From IMG/VR virus record IMGVR_UViG_3300025645_000207, positions 1 to 35,581 of that record: a stretch of DNA of 35,581 nt, one strand, 5' to 3'. Shown here one piece after another: positions 24,252 through 31,861 of this stretch. The DNA is from a virus. The translations under genes were made by a program, and so were the position numbers. The number at the start of each line of letters is the position of its first letter. Position 1 is the first letter of the stretch. Under the pieces are notes generated by a model. It worked only from the letters and a program-made list of their open reading frames with translations. It was not told where the DNA came from and did no database searches.

Positions 24252-26019
24252 CTTTTTTCCTGTCATATGCAGTGACGCGATAGAAACCAGTTTCGGCATC
24301 TTTTTTGTAGGTGATTGTCTCTGGCACCCGGCCGTTTAGGCTGTTCAGCATCGCCCTATCCTGCATCCCCATGGTATGGTTTGGCGTCCGCAAAACCCAG
24401 AATGAAAATGATCTGTATGGCGTAACAACGTCAACCCTGTCTACATCCTTGCCTGCCCGGGATACGCTCGGCCTTACAACCCAATCGATCACCTCGTCGG
24501 TTTGTAGTTTTGTCGGATCCTTCTTCAGCGCCTTGAAGTCCATTCGAAGCTTGTCGTTTGGGTTTACGATTTCACCCTTGCACTTTGTGCAGTACCGAGC
24601 AGCAATATCGTTTGGCTCTTCACAATGCGGGCATGGCTTTGACGTCCACCGGTAATTGCACTGCACGAGGTCTCCTGAGACGGTATCGCGACCTTGGCAG
24701 CGCCGGCCGTAATGCGCAGGCATAGCGCCCCATTCGGTATCTATGCGCAACCCGTCGAGATCTAGGAAGTATCCCTCGCCATCGACTTCATAGCCCTCTT
24801 CGTTTGGGCGGCCGGCAAATTCATTTTCAATGCCGCAATCTGGACAGGAACACTTCATGGTGAACTTCTCGCCGCCCGCGTGCCCCACCTTGATCTCTGG
24901 GGAGAATATGTCGCCATCCGGGCAGTGCCGGTCGATGTTTTGGGCATAGTCTAGGATCAAACAGTTTTCCTTGCCATCATCAATGCGAAGGCCACGGCCG
25001 ATGATCTGCTGGAGCAAGCCGACACTTTCCGTTGCCCGCAGCATCGCAACGACATCGACATGAGGCGCGTCAAATCCCGTTGTCAAAACCGAAACATTGA
25101 CCAGATATTTGATTTTGCGCGCCTTGAAGTCTCGCAGGATGCGCTTGCGGTCATCCTTTGCCGTATTTGCGGTCACCAGCGCCGACAGGGCGGGCGGCAG
25201 ACTATCCATGCATTCCTTGGCATGCTGCACAGTGGCTGCGAAGATCATGACCCCCTGACGGCCCGCTGCGTGAGCTACGACATCTGCAATGATAGCTGCA
25301 GTTTTGCGCCCCTGCCCGTGAAAGGCACGATCAACATCCGCTGCATCAAAATTTCCAAGGGCATTCACCTTCATGTTGATAGTATCGTACGATGGAGCCC
25401 CGATGGACCCTACGATGGGATCTGTGAGAAAACCCTGCTCAATCAGCTCGCGTGCCCGGACACGATAAACGCAGGCACCAAAATATGGATCTTTGGTTTG
25501 ATCCTCCCGCACTGGCTTTCCATCTGGCCACTGGCCAAACAGATATCCCGTTTTCATGCGATACGGGGTCGCGGACAGGCCCACAACACGCAGGTTTTGA
25601 TTTTGGTTCCGCATGTGGTCGATGATTGAAAGAACGGTCGGGGTCATCCCGTGGCATTCATCCACGATCACCATGGCAAACTCCGCGCCGAAGCGCGAAA
25701 TTCTGTTTTTTACGGTCAGCGGCGTTCCAAAAACAATCGGGTGCTTTAGGCTTTTCTCTCCTGCTGATGCGGAAAAGATGGAACACTGCGCCCCCGTAGC
25801 GCGGTACTTTTCGGCGTTTTGCGTTACCAGCTCGGCTGACGGCTGGAGTGACAAGACGCGCTTTCCTTTCGACACCTGATAGATGGTGTCTGCAATGGCG
25901 GCTATGATGTGGCTCTTGCCTGCGCCGGTGGCCGCCTCAATAAGGCAGGGCGAGCGGTTTTTCCTTACCCAACTGAACACCGAGTCATGGGCTTCCTGCT
26001 GATATGGACGCAAGCTCAC
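24100..26019 (-). CDS. Superfamily 2 DNA helicase with zinc-binding C-terminus
   Basis: A 639-residue protein. Residues 1-200 form the first RecA-like lobe: LRPYQQEAHD, Walker A ATGAGKS (30-36), DECH box (120-123) and SAT (149-151). The second lobe carries NVSVLTTGFDAPHVD and the arginine-finger motif QIIGRGLR (338-345). Beyond about 385 are Cys groups: C390, C392 and C395, then a zinc ribbon with C463/C466 and C477/C480. It resembles phage UvsW/RadD-like helicases that remodel recombination intermediates. It overlaps the upstream small gene by four bases. Its C-terminal coding region also encodes the start of the nuclease. Confidence 0.85.
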   Translation of the reverse strand: MSLRPYQQEAHDSVFSWVRKNRSPCLIEAATGAGKSHIIAAIADTIYQVSKGKRVLSLQPSAELVTQNAEKYRATGAQCSIFSASAGEKSLKHPIVFGTPLTVKNRISRFGAEFAMVIVDECHGMTPTVLSIIDHMRNQNQNLRVVGLSATPYRMKTGYLFGQWPDGKPVREDQTKDPYFGACVYRVRARELIEQGFLTDPIVGSIGAPSYDTINMKVNALGNFDAADVDRAFHGQGRKTAAIIADVVAHAAGRQGVMIFAATVQHAKECMDSLPPALSALVTANTAKDDRKRILRDFKARKIKYLVNVSVLTTGFDAPHVDVVAMLRATESVGLLQQIIGRGLRIDDGKENCLILDYAQNIDRHCPDGDIFSPEIKVGHAGGEKFTMKCSCPDCGIENEFAGRPNEEGYEVDGEGYFLDLDGLRIDTEWGAMPAHYGRRCQGRDTVSGDLVQCNYRWTSKPCPHCEEPNDIAARYCTKCKGEIVNPNDKLRMDFKALKKDPTKLQTDEVIDWVVRPSVSRAGKDVDRVDVVTPYRSFSFWVLRTPNHTMGMQDRAMLNSLNGRVPETITYKKDAETGFYRVTAYDRKKDEAPEGHPNLGKLSVPRKLPSGNAGTGDVLFEVETALPENLWDLGLPPKE

Positions 26020-26240
26020 TTTGCAATCTCCCTCAGGGCTTTGGCATAGACGTGGCCTGCGTGCGGCCAGTTCAGTCTGACTGGGCCCAGAGATACCTCC
26101 GAGGGCCCAGACGTGACTGCATGATCTTCACAAAATTGCGCTGCATAAAGAAGGGCGTCGCGGCGCGCCTTAGATAGCTGGCGCATCAAGCGAAGGTTAT
26201 GCACCTTCATGCGCGTAAGCTCGCTCACTTCAGCGTCCAT
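26016..26240 (-). CDS. Small helical hypothetical protein
   Basis: I start this 74-residue protein at the ATG at 26240 because AAGGGG lies 8 bases ahead; the frame is open to 26264. The product starts MDAEVSELTRMKVHNLRLMR and is helical and charged, with DALLYAAQFCEDHAV in the middle. It bridges the exonuclease and helicase genes, overlapping the first by 16 bases and the second by 4. A small partner protein is possible; no family recognised. Confidence 0.5.
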   Translation of the reverse strand: MDAEVSELTRMKVHNLRLMRQLSKARRDALLYAAQFCEDHAVTSGPSEVSLGPVRLNWPHAGHVYAKALREIAK

Positions 26241-27112
26241 GATGAAGACCCCTTTCCGCGCCAAGGCTCAAGGTTTGCATCTGGGGCGAGGTGCTTGATC
26301 GCCTTGGCATATGAAATGGATCCGGCACGATCAACCTTTGTCAGCTTTCGGCCGCCGAAGATCGCATTTTGACCCTTTGAGATCAAAACCATTTCCTCCA
26401 GCAGTTCTTTTTTGCGCTCTTCTGCCTGCTCAATTGCCGTCTTTAGGTCATCATATTCGGCAACCATTTGAAGGGCTCGCGACGTGTCGACAATCTTGCG
26501 GGCTTCCTCGAGGTAATCTTCGGGGCTGTCCCGGTTTACGAGGTACTCGCGATAGAATGCCTCTAAGGCGGGAAAGTTTTCGTCAATCCACTTAGGGTTG
26601 AACATCACGATATTCAGGTCCGTTGCATTCGGCGTCCACTGCCAGAAATAACAGACATGGCGGCCGGTGACGAACATCTGAATTTGCATCTGGGCAACGT
26701 AGTGCGGCTGATCTTCAGGCTTTTTGAATTCAGGCATTTCCTTGTCACGCAACCCGAACGGGCACTTGATCTCGATTAGTCCATTTTCGCCAATCAGGCC
26801 GTCCGGGCTCGCGCCGAGCCAGTCAATCTTTGGATGCACATAGAATGAGGCATCCTGAATGATGTGCCCCTGCGACCAGCAGAATTCATCACGGGCCTCG
26901 TTTTCGTGAATAACGCCCCACTGGGTGGCGATGTTTCCAATAAATTCGCGCGGTGCCCCGTGGTGTGCGCGAACCATTTCACGCATGACATCATTGGCAT
27001 CGCGGTATGGGTCAAACCCAAGAATTGCGCCCACGGATGAGGCTGTGATCCGGCCCTCTCGGGCCTTGAACCACGCTTCACTTCTCTGCTCGATGTTAGG
27101 AAAAATTTCCAT
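26225..27112 (-). CDS. YqaJ-type recombination exonuclease
   Basis: A 295-residue protein of the lambda-exonuclease/YqaJ family. Diagnostic motifs: RSEAWFKAREGRITASSVGA near the N-terminus; HENEARDEF at about 69-77; and the catalytic set ASPDG (D104) with LIEIKCP (E114, K116). Residues about 225-245 form a charged helix (IEQAEERKKELLEEM). The enzyme resects double-stranded ends to make 3' tails for annealing. It lies in an operon with a Sak4-like ATPase and an SSB-like protein. Its start overlaps the end of the inserted HNH gene by 17 bases. Confidence 0.9.
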   Translation of the reverse strand: MEIFPNIEQRSEAWFKAREGRITASSVGAILGFDPYRDANDVMREMVRAHHGAPREFIGNIATQWGVIHENEARDEFCWSQGHIIQDASFYVHPKIDWLGASPDGLIGENGLIEIKCPFGLRDKEMPEFKKPEDQPHYVAQMQIQMFVTGRHVCYFWQWTPNATDLNIVMFNPKWIDENFPALEAFYREYLVNRDSPEDYLEEARKIVDTSRALQMVAEYDDLKTAIEQAEERKKELLEEMVLISKGQNAIFGGRKLTKVDRAGSISYAKAIKHLAPDANLEPWRGKGSSSWTLK

Positions 27113-27587
27113 AATACTTACTCCTTGCTTTCATGTATGCGTCTTTAGCCGCCTTAACCGTGCCAAATGACCCAAGAGATATTTGATTACCCTCAACCGT
27201 TATTCTGGCGCCGAAGTTTCCACTTTTAAGAAGCTTAACCCCCATCGGTAGATTTCTTCCGGCCTTTCCGATTTTTCTGTTTTGGGAGTTTTGAAGGTAT
27301 GTTGCCACCCTAAGGTTTTCCCACTTGTCGTTCAGTGAGTTACCATCAATATGATCAACAACATCGCAAGAGGGAAGTGATCCAGTCATATAAAGAAAAG
27401 CCAAATGACTACGCTTCCACTTTTCTCCATTTACTTGAATTATATAATAGGTTTTACCGCGATTTTCTTGCTCATAACCAGCAATCTCACCCAATAGATC
27501 AGGGTGGTTATCCGGTGGAGAAATCCAATACATCAATCCGCTTTTCGGAGAGTATAAAAGAATCTTTTTGAGTTTTTCCTGTTTCAT
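27096..27587 (-). CDS. HNH homing-type endonuclease with AP2-like DNA-binding domain
   Basis: I use the ATG at 27587 (163 residues); a GTG at 27596 would add three. The first half ends in an HNH_3-type motif: SHLAFLYMTGSL, then VVDHIDGNSLNDKWENLRVA and NSQNRK. The C-terminal 50 residues match an AP2 domain: GVKLLKSGNFGARITVEGN, LGSFGTVKAAKDAY. HNH-AP2 proteins are mobile, free-standing homing endonucleases. Base content is visibly AT-rich against its neighbours and it interrupts a recombination operon, both signs of recent insertion. It follows a strong hairpin. Confidence 0.85.
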   Translation of the reverse strand: MKQEKLKKILLYSPKSGLMYWISPPDNHPDLLGEIAGYEQENRGKTYYIIQVNGEKWKRSHLAFLYMTGSLPSCDVVDHIDGNSLNDKWENLRVATYLQNSQNRKIGKAGRNLPMGVKLLKSGNFGARITVEGNQISLGSFGTVKAAKDAYMKARSKYYGNFS

Positions 27588-27609
27588 GCTTCTCACTCAG
27601 GTTTAGGTG

Positions 27610-27635
27610 ATGGTGGGGGCCGAAACCCCCACCAT
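27610..27635 (-). terminator. Strong hairpin between the SSB-like and HNH genes
   Basis: A perfect 10-bp stem (ATGGTGGGGG with CCCCCACCAT) closes a 6-base loop. It starts 9 bases after the stop of the SSB-like gene in the direction of transcription. No U-run follows on the minus strand, so a classic rho-independent terminator is not certain. It could lower transcription into the HNH gene or stabilise the 3' end of the upstream message. Confidence 0.5.
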
Positions 27636-27644
27636 GTCTTTGAT

Positions 27645-28238
27645 TTAGAATGGAATTTCGTCGTCCATGCCTTGGCGCGAGCGTCCGGAGCTTTGTGCCT
27701 TTGGCGGGGTGCTCGCAATCTTTTTGGCCGCCTCTTCTGACGAGGTGATGGGGCTAGATTTTGGCGAAACCGCGCCAACCCAGTTGCCCTGATTCATCTT
27801 GCCGGTGGCGCGATCTTCCATTTCCCAAACCATGATCTTGATCACCATTGGCTTATTGGTCAGGCCTCCAGTCAAGGTTTCATCGGTTGGACGCTTTCCG
27901 CCGGCCAGCAGTTTACCTCCTGCATTCAGATCGATTGCCGCCAGCATTCGCTTTGCCTTATCGCGGGTTTTTTCTGCATCCTTGGCCCCGGGCTTATCAT
28001 CAGCAACCCAAATCTTCTGGAATACCTTGCGGTTCTTGAACTCTTCTGGCGCAAGGATAGTCCAACGCAAAGAGATATACTCATCTTCGTCTTGGGTTTT
28101 TGCCCATTTAGCCTCGTCAATGATCGCCTTTACCGAGGTGTTATCCGGGATGACTTCCATGTTGCCGCCGCCGGCATCAAACTCGCCGTTGGTGGAGGAG
28201 GAAACGTCTTCGCCGTCCGAGAGATCCCAAAATGCCAT
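27645..28238 (-). CDS. DUF669 / single-strand DNA-binding-like protein
   Basis: A 197-residue protein with the DUF669 pattern: EVIPDNTSVKAIIDEAKW, EDEYISLRWTILAPEEFKNR, KVFQKIWVADD, and a KAKRMLAAIDLNAGG helix. The C-terminal end is disordered and finishes MDDEIPF, like the acidic tip by which SSB proteins recruit partners. It lies two bases downstream of the Sak4-like gene. Sak4 recombinases are known to work with a cognate SSB, which supports this role. AAAGG precedes its ATG. Confidence 0.75.
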   Translation of the reverse strand: MAFWDLSDGEDVSSSTNGEFDAGGGNMEVIPDNTSVKAIIDEAKWAKTQDEDEYISLRWTILAPEEFKNRKVFQKIWVADDKPGAKDAEKTRDKAKRMLAAIDLNAGGKLLAGGKRPTDETLTGGLTNKPMVIKIMVWEMEDRATGKMNQGNWVGAVSPKSSPITSSEEAAKKIASTPPKAQSSGRSRQGMDDEIPF

Positions 28239-28240
28239 GA

Positions 28241-29002
28241 TTATTTGCCTTTCGCTAGGTGTGGAATAAATTGAGCCAATGGGTTCTCGCCCAGTTTGAC
28301 TTCAAGAGGTTCGTTGATGTGGAAACGGTTCTTTGACACGTTGGTGGCCACGGCGTGGCATACCAATTGACGTGTTCCGTCAGAGATCGCCTTCTTGCGC
28401 TCGCTGTCGCCAGTCACAAAGGTTTCGAGCCGCAGGAACCCAACAAGGTCGACATTGTCGACGTACGGCTGCATCGATTTGTCGTGCAGGCGCATGCTGT
28501 ATTTCGTGTATGGGTCCGCATCTGGCGGCTCGATCCGGATGGTGTCTGTGTGAGCTAAGAATACCACGTTGACGCCCCTTTCAACAAGACGTCCCGCTGC
28601 CTTGCGCACACGGCGGTGCATCGTTCCGACCATATCCCGGCCCATGCCGTATCCACCGTGTGCCTGTTGCACGCCGCGCGGCTTCTTTGGATCGGTATCA
28701 ACAACGTGATCTACAAACATGGTTTCGAGCGCGGTGACGCTGTCGATTACAACCGTGTCGTATCCGTGGTCCTCTTGGATCAGCGCCATCAACTGATCCC
28801 ACAGGTCTCCGACTGAGGTCAGCACCGGAAGTGCCATCGGCCGGATGTCATCTGGAATTGACCCCATGCCATCCTCGGCACGGATAAAAACTGGATTTGG
28901 GAATGTTGCCCCCAGTGAGGTCTTGCCTAGGCCGGCGTCGCCGATAATGGTAACCACCACAGCCCCCTGCTTAGGCTTTGTCGCTTGGTCGAGAATACTC
29001 AT
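28241..29002 (-). CDS. Sak4-like RecA-type ATPase
   Basis: A 253-residue P-loop ATPase. Walker A is GDAGLGKTS (21-29) and Walker B is YDTVVIDS (81-88). RAEDGMGSIP follows the first strand, with GVNVVFLAHTDT as the next core strand and GFLRLE further on. The size, AAA_24-type layout and operon position match Sak4 single-strand annealing recombinases. AAAGGACAG precedes the ATG. It is the first gene of the minus-strand operon, so it should be expressed directly from the divergent promoter region. Confidence 0.8.
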   Translation of the reverse strand: MSILDQATKPKQGAVVVTIIGDAGLGKTSLGATFPNPVFIRAEDGMGSIPDDIRPMALPVLTSVGDLWDQLMALIQEDHGYDTVVIDSVTALETMFVDHVVDTDPKKPRGVQQAHGGYGMGRDMVGTMHRRVRKAAGRLVERGVNVVFLAHTDTIRIEPPDADPYTKYSMRLHDKSMQPYVDNVDLVGFLRLETFVTGDSERKKAISDGTRQLVCHAVATNVSKNRFHINEPLEVKLGENPLAQFIPHLAKGK

Positions 29003-29034
29003 TCTCTGTCCTTTCTTTTCCTACAACACCATTG

Positions 29035-29063
29035 ACGCTACATCCTGTTTGTGAGAGTGTCAA
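29035..29063 (-). promoter_or_regulatory. Leftward promoter of the recombination operon
   Basis: On the minus strand, TTGACA (29063-29058) and TAGCGT (29040-29035) are separated by 17 bases. The -35 is perfect and the -10 weak, as is common in alphaproteobacteria. It lies 32 bases before the Sak4-like ATG. A TTGACG also occurs on the plus strand at 29032-29037, so the 92-base gap probably holds divergent promoters. Confidence 0.5.
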
Positions 29064-29094
29064 CATACGATTTGTAACCTAGGAGACAATTTAA

Positions 29095-29310
29095 ATGTCG
29101 AATACAGAAGAAAGTCCCGCCAAGCTTATCCGGCAGACCGTAGAAGAACAGCTTGCACGCATACGCACCGCCTTAGATGATCGTCACCTGCAAAAGGTTG
29201 CCGCATCCACCGGGCTGCACGAAAACACCGTACGAAACATCGCGAAGGGTCGCGGCGAAATGCCAAGCCTTCAGACTATCGAGAAACTCGGCACCTATTT
29301 GTTCGGATAA
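29095..29310 (+). CDS. Small helix-turn-helix DNA-binding regulator
   Basis: A 71-residue protein with an HTH of the Cro/C1 type: DDRHLQKVAASTGLHENTVRNIAKG has the spacing of a helix (LQKVAAST), a turn (GLH) and a recognition helix (ENTVRNIAKG), followed by SLQTIEKLGTYL. AGGAG lies 9 bases ahead of the ATG. It is the first gene of the rightward early operon, opposite the recombination genes, the usual place for a phage switch regulator. Candidate operators are in the 29003-29094 gap and the palindrome at 31613-31631. Confidence 0.7.
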   Translation: MSNTEESPAKLIRQTVEEQLARIRTALDDRHLQKVAASTGLHENTVRNIAKGRGEMPSLQTIEKLGTYLFG

Positions 29311-29314
29311 AAAA

Positions 29315-31606
29315 ATGCTTCATAGACTTTTTTGGGAAGCCGGATATCGCGTATTCGGCCTTCACGGCGTGACGCCTGAGGGAAAATGCAAGTGCGGCGA
29401 TGCGGAGTGCAGGGCAGTTCTAAAGCACCCCCTTGTTTCAAACTGGCAGCATACGCCGGTATGGTCTGAAGAGCAGCTTGAGGTCATGGAAGAGATTGGC
29501 CAGTTCGACACCGGCTTCGGCGTCCTGCAGCGCGACCTGATCACTATCGACGTTGATGCGCGCAACGGTGGCTTGCTCAGCTATCAAAAGCTGCTCGAGG
29601 ATTTTCCAGAGGTTTCTGGCGCTGGCATGATCGTCAATACCGGATCTGGCCACGGGTCGAAGCACCTATATTTCTCAATGCCGGCCAGTGAGGCCATCGT
29701 GATTAAGCTCCCGGAATATCCGGGCATCGATTTCAAATCTGGTGCGGCATTCGTCGTCGGCCCCGGATCCTTGCATGCATCCGGAAATCGGTATGAGCTT
29801 GTCCAAGGCGGGCCGGAAGATATTGAGCCAATTCCAGCAGCGCTTCTTGCCAAACTCCGCAAGCCGGAGCGCCACCGGGCCGATATGGGCGGCCAGACCG
29901 TAGATGTCAGTAATTCAGATCTGCAGGACATGGTTTCGCACGTCGGTGATGTTGATGATTACGAGGTGTGGGTTCGCGTCGGCATGGCCCTTCATCACGC
30001 CTCCGGCGGCACGGCATTGGACGTGTGGGACACATGGTCATCAAAATCTGGAAAATACAACGCAGACGAGATCCCAAAGAAGTGGCACAGCTTCGGAAAG
30101 TCGGCCAACCCCGTTACCCTCGGGACGCTGGCGCACTATGCGGAGCAGGGCGGCTGGAAGGCACCGGTAACATTCAAGTCCGACGTGGAGTTTGACTTTA
30201 AGGTTGTTGACGAGGACACGGGCGAAAAGATCGACATTTCCGGCATCGACCTGCTTCGCCCGCCGGGTCTGACCGGCCGTCTGGCTCAGTGGATCAACAC
30301 ACGCGGCCGTCGCCCTCGCGAGCGCCTGTCGTCCATGGCAGCCATCTATGCGATGGGAAATATCGCGGGCCTATCCTACACCGACGACCGCGACCGGGCC
30401 ACGACGAACATCTTTGTGTTCAACGTCGCCGGATCCGGATCTGGCAAGGAAGCAATCGTTCAGGCTGTCGGCGAAATCATGCTGTCGTGCAACCTGTCGG
30501 CCGCAACCCATGGCACGATCAAGTCCGAGCAGGAAATCATTCGAAACCTGACGCGCCACCAAGCTGCGCTTTACGTCATCGACGAGATCGGCTTCCTGCT
30601 GCAGAAGATCAAATCTGCGCAGAAGGGCGGCGGCGCGATCTATATGGAGGGCGTGGTTGGCACGCTGATGTCGGCGTACTCCAAGGCTGATGGTCGCATG
30701 ACGATCAGCGGCGACGTGAAGGAAGACGTGCGCCTGAGCCTGCGCAAGGAGTTGTCACAGATCGACAAGCAGATGGACGAGTCTGGGTCAAAGCCATACC
30801 TACAGTTGCGACAGAACGCCCTGATCCACATGCTAGAGACGCTCGATCAGGGCTTGGATCGGCCTTTCCTATCGATGTGCGGGTTCACCACTGCCAAGAA
30901 CTTTGATGAGCTGGTCGATTATGAGGCAGCGGCAAACGGCTTTATCGGTCGCGCAATACTCTGCATCGAAACAGAGACGGCCCCGGAAACGCGGATGGGG
31001 TGGAAAAAGATTGCCCTGCCAGACGACATCAAGTTGTCGCTGCAGCAGATCGCCACGGGCGGATCTTTTGATGCTACGCGCCCTGCCGGCGCTCGCGTTG
31101 AAAACTATGGTGAGCGCATTGTGATCCCGACGGAAAAGGCGGCATCTGACATGCTCGACAGCATCATTCGGTACTTCGACCGGATGGCTCAGGAGCACAA
31201 AGAGCGCAGCGGCCTAGAGGCACTTGCAATGCGCGGCTATGAGCAGGTCACCAAGATCAGCCTGATCCTTGCGGTGCCCGAGGGAATTCGCACGGTCGAG
31301 CATGTTCGCTGGGCCTTTGCGCTGATCCGCCGCGATATGGAAAGCAAGATGCGGATGGTGACGGCCAATGACCGCGAGGTGGACGCCCCCGCGCTTGCAA
31401 TGAAGTCTCGGATCGCACAGCTGCTTTCCGGAGATGAAGGAGAAACCCTTGGCGTCATCCTGAACCGCATGAAGAAATTTCGGCGCGAAGATGTCGAAAG
31501 CTGCCTGCGCAGGATGGTGGAAAAGGAAGAGGTGAGGGCGGAGGAAGCAATTCACAGGTACAACAAAAAGAAGATAGTACGATACAAACTTGCAGATTTG
31601 TATTGA
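29315..31606 (+). CDS. Primase-polymerase / helicase replication protein
   Basis: I start at the ATG at 29315 (763 residues), four bases after the regulator stop; the frame is open into that gene but a start there would discard its conserved beginning. Residues 1-180 form a primase-polymerase domain: FWEAGYRVFGLHG, C25/C27/C32, then LITIDVDARNGG with D79 and D81, and GSGHGSKHLYF. Residues about 200-285 match PriCT-2 (DDYEVWVRVGMALHHASGG, KKWHSFG). A helicase domain follows with Walker A GSGSGKE (373-379) and Walker B LYVIDEIGF (D423, E424). It probably initiates and unwinds during phage DNA replication. Confidence 0.85.
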   Translation: MLHRLFWEAGYRVFGLHGVTPEGKCKCGDAECRAVLKHPLVSNWQHTPVWSEEQLEVMEEIGQFDTGFGVLQRDLITIDVDARNGGLLSYQKLLEDFPEVSGAGMIVNTGSGHGSKHLYFSMPASEAIVIKLPEYPGIDFKSGAAFVVGPGSLHASGNRYELVQGGPEDIEPIPAALLAKLRKPERHRADMGGQTVDVSNSDLQDMVSHVGDVDDYEVWVRVGMALHHASGGTALDVWDTWSSKSGKYNADEIPKKWHSFGKSANPVTLGTLAHYAEQGGWKAPVTFKSDVEFDFKVVDEDTGEKIDISGIDLLRPPGLTGRLAQWINTRGRRPRERLSSMAAIYAMGNIAGLSYTDDRDRATTNIFVFNVAGSGSGKEAIVQAVGEIMLSCNLSAATHGTIKSEQEIIRNLTRHQAALYVIDEIGFLLQKIKSAQKGGGAIYMEGVVGTLMSAYSKADGRMTISGDVKEDVRLSLRKELSQIDKQMDESGSKPYLQLRQNALIHMLETLDQGLDRPFLSMCGFTTAKNFDELVDYEAAANGFIGRAILCIETETAPETRMGWKKIALPDDIKLSLQQIATGGSFDATRPAGARVENYGERIVIPTEKAASDMLDSIIRYFDRMAQEHKERSGLEALAMRGYEQVTKISLILAVPEGIRTVEHVRWAFALIRRDMESKMRMVTANDREVDAPALAMKSRIAQLLSGDEGETLGVILNRMKKFRREDVESCLRRMVEKEEVRAEEAIHRYNKKKIVRYKLADLY

Positions 31607-31631
31607 CGTTATCTGATAGAGATACTATCAG
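31603..31631 (+). promoter_or_regulatory. Internal early promoter
   Basis: TTGACG (31603-31608) and TATCAG (31626-31631) are 17 bases apart, with the -35 box overlapping the stop of the primase-helicase gene. The -10 is partial. It sits ahead of a small ORF and the nucleotide and array genes, and its spacer is mostly filled by a perfect palindrome. Confidence 0.6.
31613..31631 (+). promoter_or_regulatory. Palindromic operator inside the promoter
   Basis: CTGATAG, a 5-base AGATA centre and CTATCAG form a perfect inverted repeat that covers the end of the spacer and the whole -10 box. A repressor bound here would block RNA polymerase. The low GC and lack of a U-run argue against a terminator. 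The regulator encoded at 29095 is the nearest candidate to bind it. Confidence 0.6.
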
Positions 31632-31664
31632 TCTAAACATGACTTACCATAAGGAGATAAGTAG

Positions 31665-31847
31665 ATGATGAAGAAAACCATCAAGGTTCCGCAGTGTGTT
31701 TATAGCGCAGCCCTAGACGTTGAGCGCACGATGTTTCGGTTGGTCAGTCTGCCCTGCCCCCCATGGGAATCGTCTGATGTGGAGCCCATGATGATCTGCC
31801 CGATGTCTGAAGCGAAATCATACGGCATTGACGCCGTTTTTCATTAA
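31665..31847 (+). CDS. Small hypothetical protein
   Basis: A 60-residue protein with a strong AAGGAG ribosome site 8 bases before the ATG at 31665; the next codon is also ATG. The product is MMKKTIKVPQCVYSAALDVE followed by a segment rich in Cys, Pro and Met (LPCPPWESSDVEPMMICPMS). It is the first gene after the operator-bearing promoter. The Cys pattern could bind metal but is not a known motif. Function unknown. Confidence 0.5.
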   Translation: MMKKTIKVPQCVYSAALDVERTMFRLVSLPCPPWESSDVEPMMICPMSEAKSYGIDAVFH

Positions 31848-31861
31848 AAGGAAAAAATCAA

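Noticed and set aside
29032-29063. TTGAC/GTCAA inverted repeat as an operator.
   Set aside because: The five-base arms are explained by two opposed -35 boxes, and the 22-base centre is long for an operator.
29177-29314. Longer start for the primase-helicase within the regulator gene.
   Set aside because: The added residues are Arg/Pro/Cys-rich with no similarity to primases, and the ATG at 29315 directly precedes the conserved FWEAGYRVFGLHG segment.
31613-31631. The palindrome as a terminator after the primase-helicase gene.
   Set aside because: The stem is AT-rich with only 7 bp and no T-run follows; its place over the -10 box fits an operator.
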